Shown piece after piece: positions 1 through 8,617 of a DNA stretch of 32,026 bases. Numbering within the stretch: the first letter of the stretch is position 1; each line of letters starts with the position of its first letter. The DNA is from JACCYQ01 sp036675565 (lineage in GTDB: Bacteria > Bacteroidota > Bacteroidia > Chitinophagales > Chitinophagaceae), in the NCBI GenBank assembly GCA_036675565.1, contig JAKFER010000128.1, forward strand, positions 1 to 32,026, read 5' to 3'. Both the position numbers and the translations under genes were made by a program. A model generated the notes under the pieces. It ran no database searches. It saw nothing but the letters and a program-made list of their open reading frames with translations, and was not told the origin of the DNA.

Positions 1-998
1 CCATTTTTCCAGGCCATGACATGTTCCAGGTCAGGGTTGATAAGTTGAATAGTTGACTGGTTGATATGTGCCTGTTGTCCGGGAATTAAGGTTGCTGAGT
101 TGTTTAGTTGTTTAGTCGTTGAGACTTTTACAGAGCCTTCAAGAAGGGTTACTTTGATTTCTGATTCGTCATCGTATGCATTTACATTAAAGTGCGTACC
201 TAATACAGCCACTTCCACATCTCCCTTTATAACTTTAAATGGTTTTGATGGATTGTGTGCAATTTCAAAATAGGCTTCGCCTGTTATTTCCACCTTGCGT
301 TCTTTACCCGAAAATGCAACAGGGAATTTTATACTGGATGCTGCATTGAGCCAGATCTTGCTTCCATCAGCCAGCACTGTTGTATACATTTCCCCTTTTG
401 CGGTATGAAGCGTATTATAAATTATTTCCTTTTCACTCTCTCCCTGTACATCATATATCAGCTGGCCGTCTTTATTTAGTACAAGGGTATTGCCCTGCCT
501 GGCCAATTCACCGGCTGCTGCGCTGTCCAGTACAATTGTGGTTCCGTCGGCCAGGGTAAGCCGGGCTTTAAACCCACCTGGCTCCACATCGTTTTGAAAA
601 CGCTGCTCCTGCGCTATGATGTTTTTGTCGGGTTGTTCATTAGAAGTGTTCCAGGTAAACCATGCGGCACCTGCGATAAGTCCTGTTATTATAGCAGCAG
701 CGACCCATCTTCTCCAGCCAATTTTTGGTGGGTGAGGTTGCTCAACTTCGGCATCATCCGGATTTGCTGCAAGAATTTTACGAAGCAATTCGTCGGCTCT
801 TTCACGGCTTTGTTCAACATTTATCGAATACACACCAGCATCAACTCCTTCAATTTCTTTACCGATCAAGTCCATAACCGAATGCTCTATCCCGGGTTGC
901 AGCACCAGGTCCAGCAAGGCTTTTTTCTCTGCACCAGTGGCAGAACCATCTTTATAACGGTTGAATAAATAGTTGAGTTTTGAATTTGCATTCGCCAT
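1..998 (-). CDS. FecR family anti-sigma factor, system C (C-terminus beyond window)
   Basis: Partial: the frame is open from ATG at 998 to the left edge, giving 332 codons and no stop. It should be an inner-membrane anti-sigma factor that holds the sigma factor encoded just upstream (1055-1642) and is controlled by an outer-membrane receptor. Seen: a cytoplasmic N-terminal region of about 95 residues, one membrane segment at about 98-115 after WRRW, then the FecR core with the typical strings GEAYFEIAH, VLGTHFNVNAYDDE and KVTLLEGSVKVS, and finally MAWKN where the DUF4974-like C-terminal domain normally begins. It is highly similar to the FecR of system A (8618-9775), so the two are paralogues. 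It contains two tracts of 8-bp-period repeats (37-123). Its receptor should lie to the left of the window. Confidence 0.9.
   Translation of the reverse strand, partial: MANANSKLNYLFNRYKDGSATGAEKKALLDLVLQPGIEHSVMDLIGKEIEGVDAGVYSINVEQSRERADELLRKILAANPDDAEVEQPHPPKIGWRRWVAAAIITGLIAGAAWFTWNTSNEQPDKNIIAQEQRFQNDVEPGGFKARLTLADGTTIVLDSAAAGELARQGNTLVLNKDGQLIYDVQGESEKEIIYNTLHTAKGEMYTTVLADGSKIWLNAASSIKFPVAFSGKERKVEITGEAYFEIAHNPSKPFKVIKGDVEVAVLGTHFNVNAYDDESEIKVTLLEGSVKVSTTKQLNNSATLIPGQQAHINQSTIQLINPDLEHVMAWKN
37..123. repeat. Two 8-bp-period repeat tracts inside fecR-C
   Basis: On the plus strand 37-68 is four units of TTGANNNG (TTGATAAG, TTGAATAG, TTGACTGG, TTGATATG). Positions 92-123 are four related units (TTGCTGAG, TTGTTTAG twice, TCGTTGAG). 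The period is 8 bp, not a multiple of three, yet the fecR frame stays open across both. They encode variable, Thr/Gln/Leu/Asn-rich linkers between conserved FecR blocks. The same kind of tract occurs in fecR-A but not in fecR-B. Confidence 0.7.
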
Positions 999-1054
999 AC
1001 AATATATCAGACAGTTAAGATGAAAAAAAGGGGTAGTTTATTATTTTTATTTTT

Positions 1055-1642
1055 TTAAGCCATGGTGAGCAGCAGTAAAAGCAATAAGTTTTTCCTGCCA
1101 CTAAAACGGGCCGTGATATTTTTCTGTGCTTCCATTACATGTTTTTTGACGGTGCTTGTGGAGATGCCAAGCAGGTCCGCTACTTCTGCGTGCTTCCTGC
1201 CTTCGATGCGCACCAGCTGAAAAACTTTTTGTTGCTGGCGTGGCAGATCACGGATAGCCTGTTGCAAATTTTTCTGCAGTTCGTTCATGTCCGCGCTTTG
1301 GAAAGCATCACTAGTCTGCGTTTCACTTAAACTTAGTGATTCACGGATGTAAATTGTCTGCCGTGCTTTTTTTTGCAGGGCATTAAAAACATGGTTGCGT
1401 ATAAGTGTATTGAGGTAGGCATTGAAGTTTTCAATTTCATTCATTTTATCCCGGTGCACCCAGATCTTGGTAAAGATTTCCTGTTGCACATCTTCAGATT
1501 CCGAAGCGGACTGAAGCAAGCGCCATGCGATAAAATAAACTTTGCGCCGGTAGTGTTCGTACAGCGTGGCGAATGCTGATTCATCCCCACCGGCAATAGC
1601 GGTCAGCAGTTCCTTTTCGTTTTGAAGTGGTAAGTTAGACAC
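1055..1642 (-). CDS. FecI-like ECF sigma factor, system C
   Basis: An RNA polymerase sigma-70 family protein of the extracytoplasmic-function class, 195 aa, normal length. Region 2 lies at about residues 22-90 (DESAFATLYEHYRRKVYFIA, then EDVQQEIFTKIWVHRD). Region 4 lies at about 125-180 (LPRQQQKVFQL followed by the helix-turn-helix ISTSTVKKHVMEA). It precedes its FecR partner with a 56-bp gap. The start is GTG at 1642; no in-frame ATG lies upstream near it. A TACTTTTG box sits immediately before the start (1647-1654). The protein ends in an uninterrupted leucine run (NLLLLLLLTMA), an unusual hydrophobic tail that has counterparts in the other two sigma factors here. The exact start is the least certain part. 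Confidence 0.9.
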   Translation of the reverse strand: MSNLPLQNEKELLTAIAGGDESAFATLYEHYRRKVYFIAWRLLQSASESEDVQQEIFTKIWVHRDKMNEIENFNAYLNTLIRNHVFNALQKKARQTIYIRESLSLSETQTSDAFQSADMNELQKNLQQAIRDLPRQQQKVFQLVRIEGRKHAEVADLLGISTSTVKKHVMEAQKNITARFSGRKNLLLLLLLTMA

Positions 1643-1914
1643 AAACCAAAAGTAAGCAATGAAAACATATCCATAAAAATGATCAATTACATGCCTGCTG
1701 CCAGGACCAAATTATTCTTAAGATAAATACGGAACAGGGGATGAAAGATGTTTTCAAAAACAAAGAAATGGCTCCTGATTGAAATTTAAAATCATATAAT
1801 CATAACCGTTAGTTAAATCATTTACCAAAAGAAATTGTATTTATACAAGTTAATGGTTAATTAATTTATCGGCCAACACTGGTTTCTGACTCTACATTCA
1901 AATTTCTATTTGAG
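1643..1914. other. Intergenic region between tlpA-A and sigma C
   Basis: 272 bp, very AT-rich, with no convincing small gene on either strand. Just after the stop codon of the TlpA-like gene is a weak AT-only inverted repeat (TCAAAT at 1898-1903 and ATTTGA at 1908-1913), a poor terminator candidate. A weak promoter-like pair on the minus strand (TTG at 1874-1876, TAACTTG at 1846-1852) is the only other signal seen. Confidence 0.5.
1647..1654 (-). promoter_or_regulatory. Candidate -7 promoter box for sigma C
   Basis: The minus strand reads TACTTTTG, a full match to the Bacteroidota -7 consensus TAnnTTTG. No clear TTG is present at the -33 position. It lies only 4 bp before the GTG start, so a transcript from it would be nearly leaderless; a chance match is quite possible in this AT-rich DNA. 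Confidence 0.25.
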
Positions 1915-3480
1915 TTAATTTCCCATAGCCGACTCAATCATTTTAATCAAATCTTCTGGTTCTTTTGGACGTAAACCTCCAGCTTGAAATATTTTGCCAT
2001 TTTTGTCAATTAATAATTGATACGGATAAGCATGAATATTATAATGTTTAAGCATTTCATGTTTAAATCCCGCTCCACCAGTGTACAAATTAATTGCATC
2101 AGGTGTTGTATATTCATTTTTTGCCAAACTTTCCAGCCATTTTTTTCTGGCAGCATCTGAAGAAATTGTTATAACCTCAAAATTTGGGTTCTTCTTAAAA
2201 TATGCTTTTGTGGGTAAAATATAATTCTTATGAAAAATAATGCATGCACCGCAGCCAGTAAACCAAAAATCTATTAAAACGGTTTTACCTTTGAAATCAC
2301 TTAAACGAACGAGTTTATTATCTTTATCCGGTAAAGCAAAATCAAAAGCCGGACGGCCTTTGGCCTTACTGTTGTATAAATCAGAGAGTAGTTCATCAAC
2401 CCAGGGTGTTTTGACAACGCCCATAGCATTCGTTAGCATTTCATTGCCACTCTCAAATTCCGGATAATACTGGATCAACAATTTGGCGATTAGTTTGTCC
2501 CGAAGCTCACCGTCATAATTTTCTGTAAAATGTTTAACGATATCCAGTTTTTCTGCTCTGGTATAAATAATCTCTTTCCAAAACAAATATTCCGAATAAT
2601 GAGCAGATTGCGTTGCTATGTATACCGGTATTTCCACTTCACTCATTCGTTCCATTAGTTCGTGATATACTTTCATTACATGGGGCTCCCTTTTTTTGAA
2701 TCCGCGATTGAAATGGATAAGAATATCTGAACGATGTTTACCAATAACATCAGCCTGCATTAGCATTAAAAAATCATCTGAAACTTTACCCCTGTAACGT
2801 TCAATAATTTTTAAATCAGCCAATTCATTTTCATTGATCTTCAGGTTATCGGTTATCCAACTCATATAATCCTCGGAATTTTTTATGAAACGGACTAATT
2901 TCCCCTGATTTCTGAGATTCATCCGGGCTTGAATATAGGCGGGCTCCATTTTTAATGTATCAGCATTCGGAGTAAACATAACGTGTTTGCTATTAAACTG
3001 TCTTTCAGCCTGGGCTAACCGTATTTCGTATTGACATCTAAACTTATCAACCGAAGGTCCGCCAAACAAAAGTTTTCCCTGTATCATATCAACCTTAATC
3101 CTGACACTATCTCCCGGCTCAATAATATAACGGTCTAAAGTTGGTTCCAAGCCATTATATTTATTTTTAGAGAGGAAAAGAGAAATATATGTGGGTTTAT
3201 CAATCACTGGAAGTTGAGCGATAAAAGTTTTCCCTCCCCATCCACCATTAAAAACATTCCCGTTTTGGGTAGAAATTTTTATCTTCTCAAAACCTTTATA
3301 ACTACCTTGTTCATAAATATAATTTTTCCAGAAAGAAATCTCAATAGTGTCTAATCCTGTAATGTGATGTAATTCACCATAAATTAAAACAGGTTGACCC
3401 GTATTTTGTTGCGCTTTTAATAAAAAAGGATTGGACAGACTTAGCATTACCAAGAAAACGAATAAACATTTACATTTCAT
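1915..3480 (-). CDS. TlpA-family thiol-disulfide protein with N-terminal extension, system A
   Basis: Predicted exported redox protein of 521 aa. Residues 1 to about 24 form a signal peptide ending near LLKAQ, without a lipobox, so a soluble periplasmic protein is expected. About 340 residues of mixed, DUF4369-like N-terminal region precede the C-terminal thioredoxin fold. This begins near FDFALPDKDNKLVRLSDFKG and contains the active-site pair in FWFTGCGAC (Cys410 and Cys413) and an AYPYQLLIDKNG segment near residue 486 that supplies the cis-Pro. The motif CGAC differs from the usual CPPC, which may shift its redox potential. It is the last gene of system A, 14 bp after susD. This extended TlpA type is common beside SusCD pairs in Bacteroidota. 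The substrate is unknown; it may reduce or rearrange disulfides in imported cargo or in the transporter. Confidence 0.85.
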   Translation of the reverse strand: MKCKCLFVFLVMLSLSNPFLLKAQQNTGQPVLIYGELHHITGLDTIEISFWKNYIYEQGSYKGFEKIKISTQNGNVFNGGWGGKTFIAQLPVIDKPTYISLFLSKNKYNGLEPTLDRYIIEPGDSVRIKVDMIQGKLLFGGPSVDKFRCQYEIRLAQAERQFNSKHVMFTPNADTLKMEPAYIQARMNLRNQGKLVRFIKNSEDYMSWITDNLKINENELADLKIIERYRGKVSDDFLMLMQADVIGKHRSDILIHFNRGFKKREPHVMKVYHELMERMSEVEIPVYIATQSAHYSEYLFWKEIIYTRAEKLDIVKHFTENYDGELRDKLIAKLLIQYYPEFESGNEMLTNAMGVVKTPWVDELLSDLYNSKAKGRPAFDFALPDKDNKLVRLSDFKGKTVLIDFWFTGCGACIIFHKNYILPTKAYFKKNPNFEVITISSDAARKKWLESLAKNEYTTPDAINLYTGGAGFKHEMLKHYNIHAYPYQLLIDKNGKIFQAGGLRPKEPEDLIKMIESAMGN

Positions 3481-3494
3481 ATTTAAAAAATATT

Positions 3495-4871
3495 TTATCG
3501 TGGATTGGGAATTAATCCAGAACCCAATACTTCAATTAAAGGAATCTGATATGCATATCTCGGATCATTAGGTGGCAGTTCAAATACTTCATTACCTAAA
3601 CTTCTTTTTAGTGTAACTGCAAATCTTGGATCTTTATTTAATCTTCTTAAATCACTCCATCTAATACCTCTGAAAAGCAGACTTTTTCTACGCTCCATTA
3701 AAATTTTCTCCATTGCATCCTCACTATCACTAAATTCGTATGGGATATAAGTGGCGGACTTCCATCTTGTTTGTAAAAGGTTATTCAAGATTGTTTCTGC
3801 AAATTCATAACTTCCGATTCTTGCATAACATTCAGCCTGAGTTAACATAACTTCATCTACAGCCAAACCATAAAAAGAATAAGTTGGTCCACTCTCAAAA
3901 TAGCTGCCCCTGAAAAGTTTTTTTACAGCATCAATCTGCTGAAAGTATAATATGCTTCTTAAATCATCATTATGATAAGAGTTAACTAAGAATGTATCAA
4001 CAAATGCATTACTTGAAAGAGTGCTGTAAGAGGTTCCGTTAGAATGAAAGATTATTTCATCATTAAACTGGTTAAAAGGATAAAACTGGGTTTCATTAAT
4101 AAGGTTGTAGTTAAGCAAAGAATTATATAATTGCAATGCATTTTCTGCAGCCTGAAGGGAAAGATCATAATTCTCTAAAAATAAATATATCCTTGAAAGA
4201 AGTGCATAAACAGCCGCTTTGGAAGGTCTGTTTTTATATGAAGAAGTTTCGGGAAGTAAGGGCAAGGCTTCATTCAGGTCTTTCAAAATCTGGTTATATG
4301 ATTCCTTTACAGAAGAGCGAGGTACAATATCTTTTGGATCCGTTGATAATTTTAAAGGAATACCCAAATCAGTTTCAGCTGTCTCTTTACGATAGACCTG
4401 TCCCCAGGTTTCAACACCCTGCAGGTAAAACCAAGCCCTGAAAAATAAGGCTCCTCCTTTAACATTATCCCATAAAATACTGTTTTCTGATGTACGAGGA
4501 ACCTCTGAAATCCTTTCCAGGATCAGATTACTATTATATACATCGCGGAACATATTGTTCCAGGTACTTAAATTATTATCGAAGTCCGAAAAATCAATTA
4601 AATAATCTGTTTGCCAATTGTATACGTTCCGTTCGTATTCAGGTAAGGCATTCCAATCGGTTAGCCTTTTATAATATTCATCGGATCCTAACGTAACAAA
4701 ATTCAGTGTACGTGACATCGACACATTTGCACCATCAAGTATGCCTTGAAAATCTTTTAAAGTTGTAGGAATTACCAGAGACTTATCTGGTTTAATTTCA
4801 AGCCAGTCTTTCTTACAGGAAATGGTTGTTAATGAAAATAAGCAAACTATATATAGTTTCAAGTTATTCAT
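3495..4871 (-). CDS. SusD/RagB-family outer-membrane lipoprotein, system A
   Basis: 458 aa. SusD-type proteins are surface lipoproteins that form a lid on a SusC barrel and capture the substrate. Seen: a lipoprotein signal with Cys19 in LTTISCKKDW, the N-terminal helical region, TPR-like repeats in the middle (ALLSRIYLFLENYDLSLQAA), and the C-terminal block MERRKSLLFRGIRWSDLRRL typical of the family. It closely parallels the SusD of system B (shared pattern KPxKxxVxPxTLxDF near the N-terminus), so the two pairs arose by duplication. The gap to the susC stop is 20 bp, so the two genes are co-transcribed. The ligand cannot be inferred; members bind glycans or peptides. Confidence 0.92.
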   Translation of the reverse strand: MNNLKLYIVCLFSLTTISCKKDWLEIKPDKSLVIPTTLKDFQGILDGANVSMSRTLNFVTLGSDEYYKRLTDWNALPEYERNVYNWQTDYLIDFSDFDNNLSTWNNMFRDVYNSNLILERISEVPRTSENSILWDNVKGGALFFRAWFYLQGVETWGQVYRKETAETDLGIPLKLSTDPKDIVPRSSVKESYNQILKDLNEALPLLPETSSYKNRPSKAAVYALLSRIYLFLENYDLSLQAAENALQLYNSLLNYNLINETQFYPFNQFNDEIIFHSNGTSYSTLSSNAFVDTFLVNSYHNDDLRSILYFQQIDAVKKLFRGSYFESGPTYSFYGLAVDEVMLTQAECYARIGSYEFAETILNNLLQTRWKSATYIPYEFSDSEDAMEKILMERRKSLLFRGIRWSDLRRLNKDPRFAVTLKRSLGNEVFELPPNDPRYAYQIPLIEVLGSGLIPNPR

Positions 4872-4891
4872 ATCTTATGATTAAAAGTGTT

Positions 4892-7800
4892 TTATAATGC
4901 AACCCGTACACCAAATGCAACGGTTCTGATCGGTGGTATATCGCCGGCATCAGGATCCAGATTTTTATCATTTTTTCGCCAAATAATACCGATATTATTG
5001 ATGTAGCTATACAATTCAAATCCGGAAATATTTATACGCTTTAATATGGTATTATTAAACCGATAAGAAAGATTAATATCCTGAAATCTAATGTGGTCTG
5101 CTGACTCAACTAAAGCAGATGAGCGCAAATAAAATAAATATCGGTTTGAGTTATAAGGATAACTAAAAGAGGGGATATTCGTGATTTCTTCATCACCGGG
5201 ATTCTTCCATCGATTAGAAAAATCGCTATGAGTATTACTCCAAGTGCTTTTTTGTGAAAATGGATTTGTAACATATTCTCGCCTGATGAAATAACCCAAT
5301 TTGTAAATCAGGTTAAAAGATAGAGATGCCCCCCTCCAGGAAAATGTATTGCGCAATGAACCAAAATGGGAAGGCGTTGCCCGTCCATGAAAAACGAGAT
5401 CGTCAAAACTTGCCCGATTCAACTGGGAATAATCTTTACTTACTGCGCCATCAAGTATTCCTAAAGGATCACCTGTCTGATTGTCCAGTCCGGCAAATTG
5501 ATATGAATAAACACTATAAAGAGGATACCCGCTTTTTGGGAAATTCCGGGTTCTCATTCCCAGGTTGATGAGTTCAGTAGTTGCACCTTCCCTGATATTT
5601 TTTGACACAATATCATCAACAAAATTAAACAGGGCATTCACGTCCCATTTGAGCTCCCGCTGAAGTATTTTGACATTCAAATTTAAATCTACTCCCTGAC
5701 CCTTAATTTCTGCATAATTTCCTTTTACGATTGATGTACCAAAACCAGCCATTGCAGAAGTATATCCCCAGGCAAAAATGTCTTTCCCTTTTTTCGAATA
5801 ATATTCTATTGACCCGGATACTAACCGGTTCCTGGAAGTAAAATCTAAGCCAACATTTAAAACGCCAACTTTCTCCCATCTTAAATCAGGGTTGCCCGGA
5901 TTTGTTATAACCACAGCAGGAATTGAAAGATATGAGTTTCTGTCTGCTCTTGCTGTGGGAAAGGCTGTAACAGAATTATCTATATTTCCATTAAATCCGT
6001 AAGTAACACGGGCTTTTAAAAATGGGAAAAGCTCATTTGAGTAAAACTTTTCATTACTTATATTCCATGCACCACCTATCGACCATAACGGAACTCCTTT
6101 TTGATTAGCTCTAACACCAAAAAGATTTGAAGCATCTTTTCTTGCACTTGCTGAAAGCGTAAATCGCTTATCATATGTATAGGCGAAATTTGCAAACCGG
6201 GAAATAAAACGATTTGTCGTACCCGATACATCATCCATAAAGGGTATATTCATCATTGAACCATTGTGAAACTGCGGATAACGTACATCATAATTAACCC
6301 TTAGTGACACAGCAGTTTCATCATCGTAACCATAAAACCTGCTTGTGTAACCTTCCCCATTAACTTCGCGAACTTCGAGGCCAAGAATAGAATATAACTC
6401 ATGTTTACCCCAAGTATTGGAATAATTTAATTCAGGTCGAAGCGTATTTGACAGAATTGAATTTTGCTGTTGATCCAAAATTCCACCAACCGGAACATTA
6501 TTTGTGAAAACATTATTATCAACAGAGGTAAATCTATTAATAAGATCCCGGGTTAAATATCTTTCCACACTTTGGTAATCCCTGGTTAGACTGTTTGTCT
6601 TTGATGCTGGTATTTAATTTCAAAGTTTAAGCTATTCCAAAATCTGTATTTTATCCCAAGATTAATTCGCGTATCCTGAACTTTGCTGCGATTATCACTT
6701 AATGCAATTTCTTCGTAAGGCCTATAATTCCAATCCAATAGTGGCAGCCCTTCCAAAGTATTCAAATAAGATTCCCTGTAAAGGTTCACTTTTGAAATTG
6801 CCTCTCCCTCTGAATCCACAAAAAGCGAGTATGGTGGGGTATGAGACCTGGAAGGAAAGTGATGGTTGTTATTTGAAGAACTGGTAGCATATAAGATACT
6901 AAAACTCAGTTCAAGATTTTCTACCGGTGTATACGTATTTTGAGCATTCAGATTAATCCTGCTATAATCATTTCCTACTGCACTTCGAACATTTTTGTCG
7001 TATCCGGCAGACAAAAAATATGTAAACTTATCAGATCCTCCACGAAGATTTATTGAACTTTGATGATTTATAGCAGGTCTGTAAAAATACTGGGATAACT
7101 GGTCTCTGTTATCAATTCCTCTTAATTTATCTATTTGATTTTTTGCTTCTTCACTGGAAATAACACCATTACGCTCTTTCAGTAATATTTCCACAACAGG
7201 AGTAATCCTTGGTTTACTAATCGAGTTAATAACAGAATTAAAATAACCCCTATTAAACAAATCAGTCTCCAAATCTATGAACTCGTGAGCATTCAAAAAT
7301 TGAGGATCGTAAAACAAATCGGGCCTCTGTCCAATAGTTGTATTGGTATTCACCTCAATTCGCATACGTTCCCCTCTCTTAGCCTTTTTTGTGGTTATGA
7401 CAATCACTCCATTTGCGGCCCTGGCTCCCCAGATTGATGCAGCAGCTGCGTCCTTAAGTACAGTTACACTCTCTACATCATTTGGATTAATGTTTTGAAT
7501 ATCCCCGTCATAAGGAAAATTATCCAGTACAATCAAAGGCTTGTCTTCAGATAATATCCCACTAATACCCCTAATAGTGATATCATTACCAACATTATCA
7601 GACTCGAGTTTTGTTCTGTTTGTATTAAAAATTAACCCGCTGGTAATTCCATCCAGTCTGCTTAAAACATCGGTACCAACCCGCCTGTTAAATAACTCAT
7701 TATCGATATGTACAAAACTTCCTGTTGCCCTTTCCTTTGGTATTACCTGGTAACCTGTACTGACTACAACCGTTTCCTCCTGAGTAACTTTAAATTTTGT

Positions 7801-8451
7801 TTTGACAGTACCAATATCAGTTCTTCCATCAACTTTAATTTCCAGGGTAATAATATTTACACTACTTATAACAAGTGTAGCATCATCCTCTACATTTTTT
7901 ATTACAAAATATCCATCATTGCTGGTGTTGGTTCCAATGGTAGTTCCTTTCACCAATACAGAAGCACCAGCAACAGGTTCGCCGTTTTCGTTCACTACCC
8001 TACCCTTCACATCAACAGGTGGAGGAACATCATTTTCAATTAAAGTAACTTTATCTTTTTTTGATTTGATAACAACCATATTTTGAACAATGGTGTAACT
8101 GACTGGCTGATCTTTCAAACACAGATCAAGTACAGTTTCAATATTTGCATTCTTAATATTTGCTGTTACCGGTTTGGTTTGTTTCAAAACATGTTCATCC
8201 CAGATAAATGAAAAGCCAGTTTGCTTTTGCAAATAGTTGAAGACCTGCTCCAGCGATGCATTTTTTACCTGCAGGTTTACCTTCTGGCTAAACCCTTCGG
8301 CACTCACATGCAATGAGGCAGTAAATAATAAAATAGCAGTGATCTTCATAATCTTCAGCATCCCGATTAACTCGGGATTGGTTGGTTTTAGTGAGCCGGG
8401 AAAACAGATAATGATAGGTTGTTTCCCCATTTTACAAAATTCATTTTCCAT
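4892..8451 (-). pseudogene. SusC/RagA TonB-dependent transporter with STN domain, system A, broken by one frameshift
   Basis: Two adjoining open stretches make one SusC. The first (8451 to a stop at 6586-6588) holds a signal segment (about residues 31-52), STN signalling domain (about 55-135), carboxypeptidase-like repeat (about 145-225), a possible TonB box near ETVVVSTGYQ, the plug (VLDNFPYDGDIQNINPNDVE) and the start of the barrel. The second, in the -1 frame down to 4892, holds the rest of the barrel and ends HIRFQDINLSYRFN...FGVRVAL. The unbroken paralogue (17499-21104) spans the junction. Adding one base to the TTT run at 6594-6596 restores YQHQRQ-N-SLTRDYQSVERY in a 1186-aa protein, against 1201 aa for the paralogue. 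Everything else is well preserved, so this is a very recent mutation, a phase-variable run or a sequencing error. STN should contact FecR-A. Confidence 0.9.
8360..8378. repeat. Palindromic repeat ATCCCGA-TTAAC-TCGGGAT in the 5' part of susC-A
   Basis: Perfect 7-bp arms (8360-8366 and 8372-8378) around a 5-base loop. It lies in the region encoding the N-terminal extension (around NPELIGML) and would be within the leader, directly abutting the start codon, if translation instead began at MLKIMKIT. Similar ATCCCGAT-type palindromes recur between genes in many Bacteroidota, so this may be a dispersed element caught in a coding region. Confidence 0.55.
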
Positions 8452-8458
8452 AAATTTG
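8451..8458 (+). promoter_or_regulatory. -7 box of a predicted antisense RNA at the susC-A start
   Basis: TAAATTTG on the plus strand, a perfect TAnnTTTG match. Its first T is the complement of the A of the susC-A start codon. The identical placement is seen in system B (TAACTTTG at 21104-21111). No good -33 TTG is visible at the usual spacing. Confidence rests on the paired occurrence and on the terminator about 100 bp downstream. Confidence 0.5.
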
Positions 8459-8462
8459 TGTT

Positions 8463-8558
8463 GTTTGGGTTTTTAATTCTAAAAGCAGTCTCCAAATTGT
8501 TTTTTATGGGTTGCCCAAACTTATGGCCGGGAGTGCGCTAACACTTCCGGTTTTTTTT
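8463..8558 (+). ncRNA. Predicted cis-antisense RNA to the susC-A leader (DonS-like position)
   Basis: Predicted to start a few bases after the TAAATTTG box and to end in the U-tract at 8558, about 96 nt, wholly complementary to the susC-A 5' leader. Seen: 5' GTTTGGG (8463-8469) can pair with CCCAAAC (8514-8520), enclosing AAGCAGTCT (8483-8491), followed by a terminator hairpin. All parts recur in the same order and spacing in system B (21116-21209), while the intervening bases differ. Known: Bacteroides loci controlled by sigma/anti-sigma pairs carry repressing antisense RNAs between the anti-sigma gene and susC (DonS in B. fragilis). Inference: this RNA limits susC expression. The boundaries are estimates. 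Confidence 0.55.
8527..8558 (+). terminator. Intrinsic terminator of the antisense RNA, system A
   Basis: CCGGGAGTG (8527-8535), loop CGCTAA, CACTTCCGG (8542-8550), then eight T. On the plus strand all nine pairs form, one as G-U. Read on the minus strand the same site has an A-C mismatch and no following T run, so the structure belongs to plus-strand RNA. Confidence 0.7.
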
Positions 8559-8617
8559 GGAACAACCAGTTTCACACAGGTATTTTTGGATTGTTATTTT
8601 GCGCTCTTTTTTTTTCT

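Noticed and set aside
37..123. Short repeats as a CRISPR array
   Set aside because: The units are 8 bp with no spacers, lie inside a coding frame, and no cas gene is nearby.
594..968. Plus-strand open frame of 124 codons
   Set aside because: It lies wholly opposite the FecR-C gene, whose minus-strand protein matches a known family throughout; the plus frame has no family features. The same holds for the other antisense frames across the window.
999..1020. Shared CTGTCTG string before fecR-C and in the gap before fecR-B
   Set aside because: Only seven bases, at different distances from the start codons and absent before fecR-A; likely chance.
1846..1876. Promoter-like TTG and TAACTTG pair upstream of sigma C
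   Set aside because: The -7 part lacks one T of the consensus and the DNA is so AT-rich that such matches are expected by chance.
6586..6600. Programmed -1 frameshifting in susC-A
   Set aside because: No X-XXY-YYZ slippery heptamer and no obvious downstream structure; a missing base in a short homopolymer is simpler. SusC proteins are not known to need frameshifting.
8527..8558. Hairpin as a terminator or attenuator of fecR-to-susC transcription
   Set aside because: In the minus-strand reading the hairpin has a mismatch and is preceded by A rather than followed by T, so it cannot act as an intrinsic terminator in that direction. The plus-strand reading fits fully.
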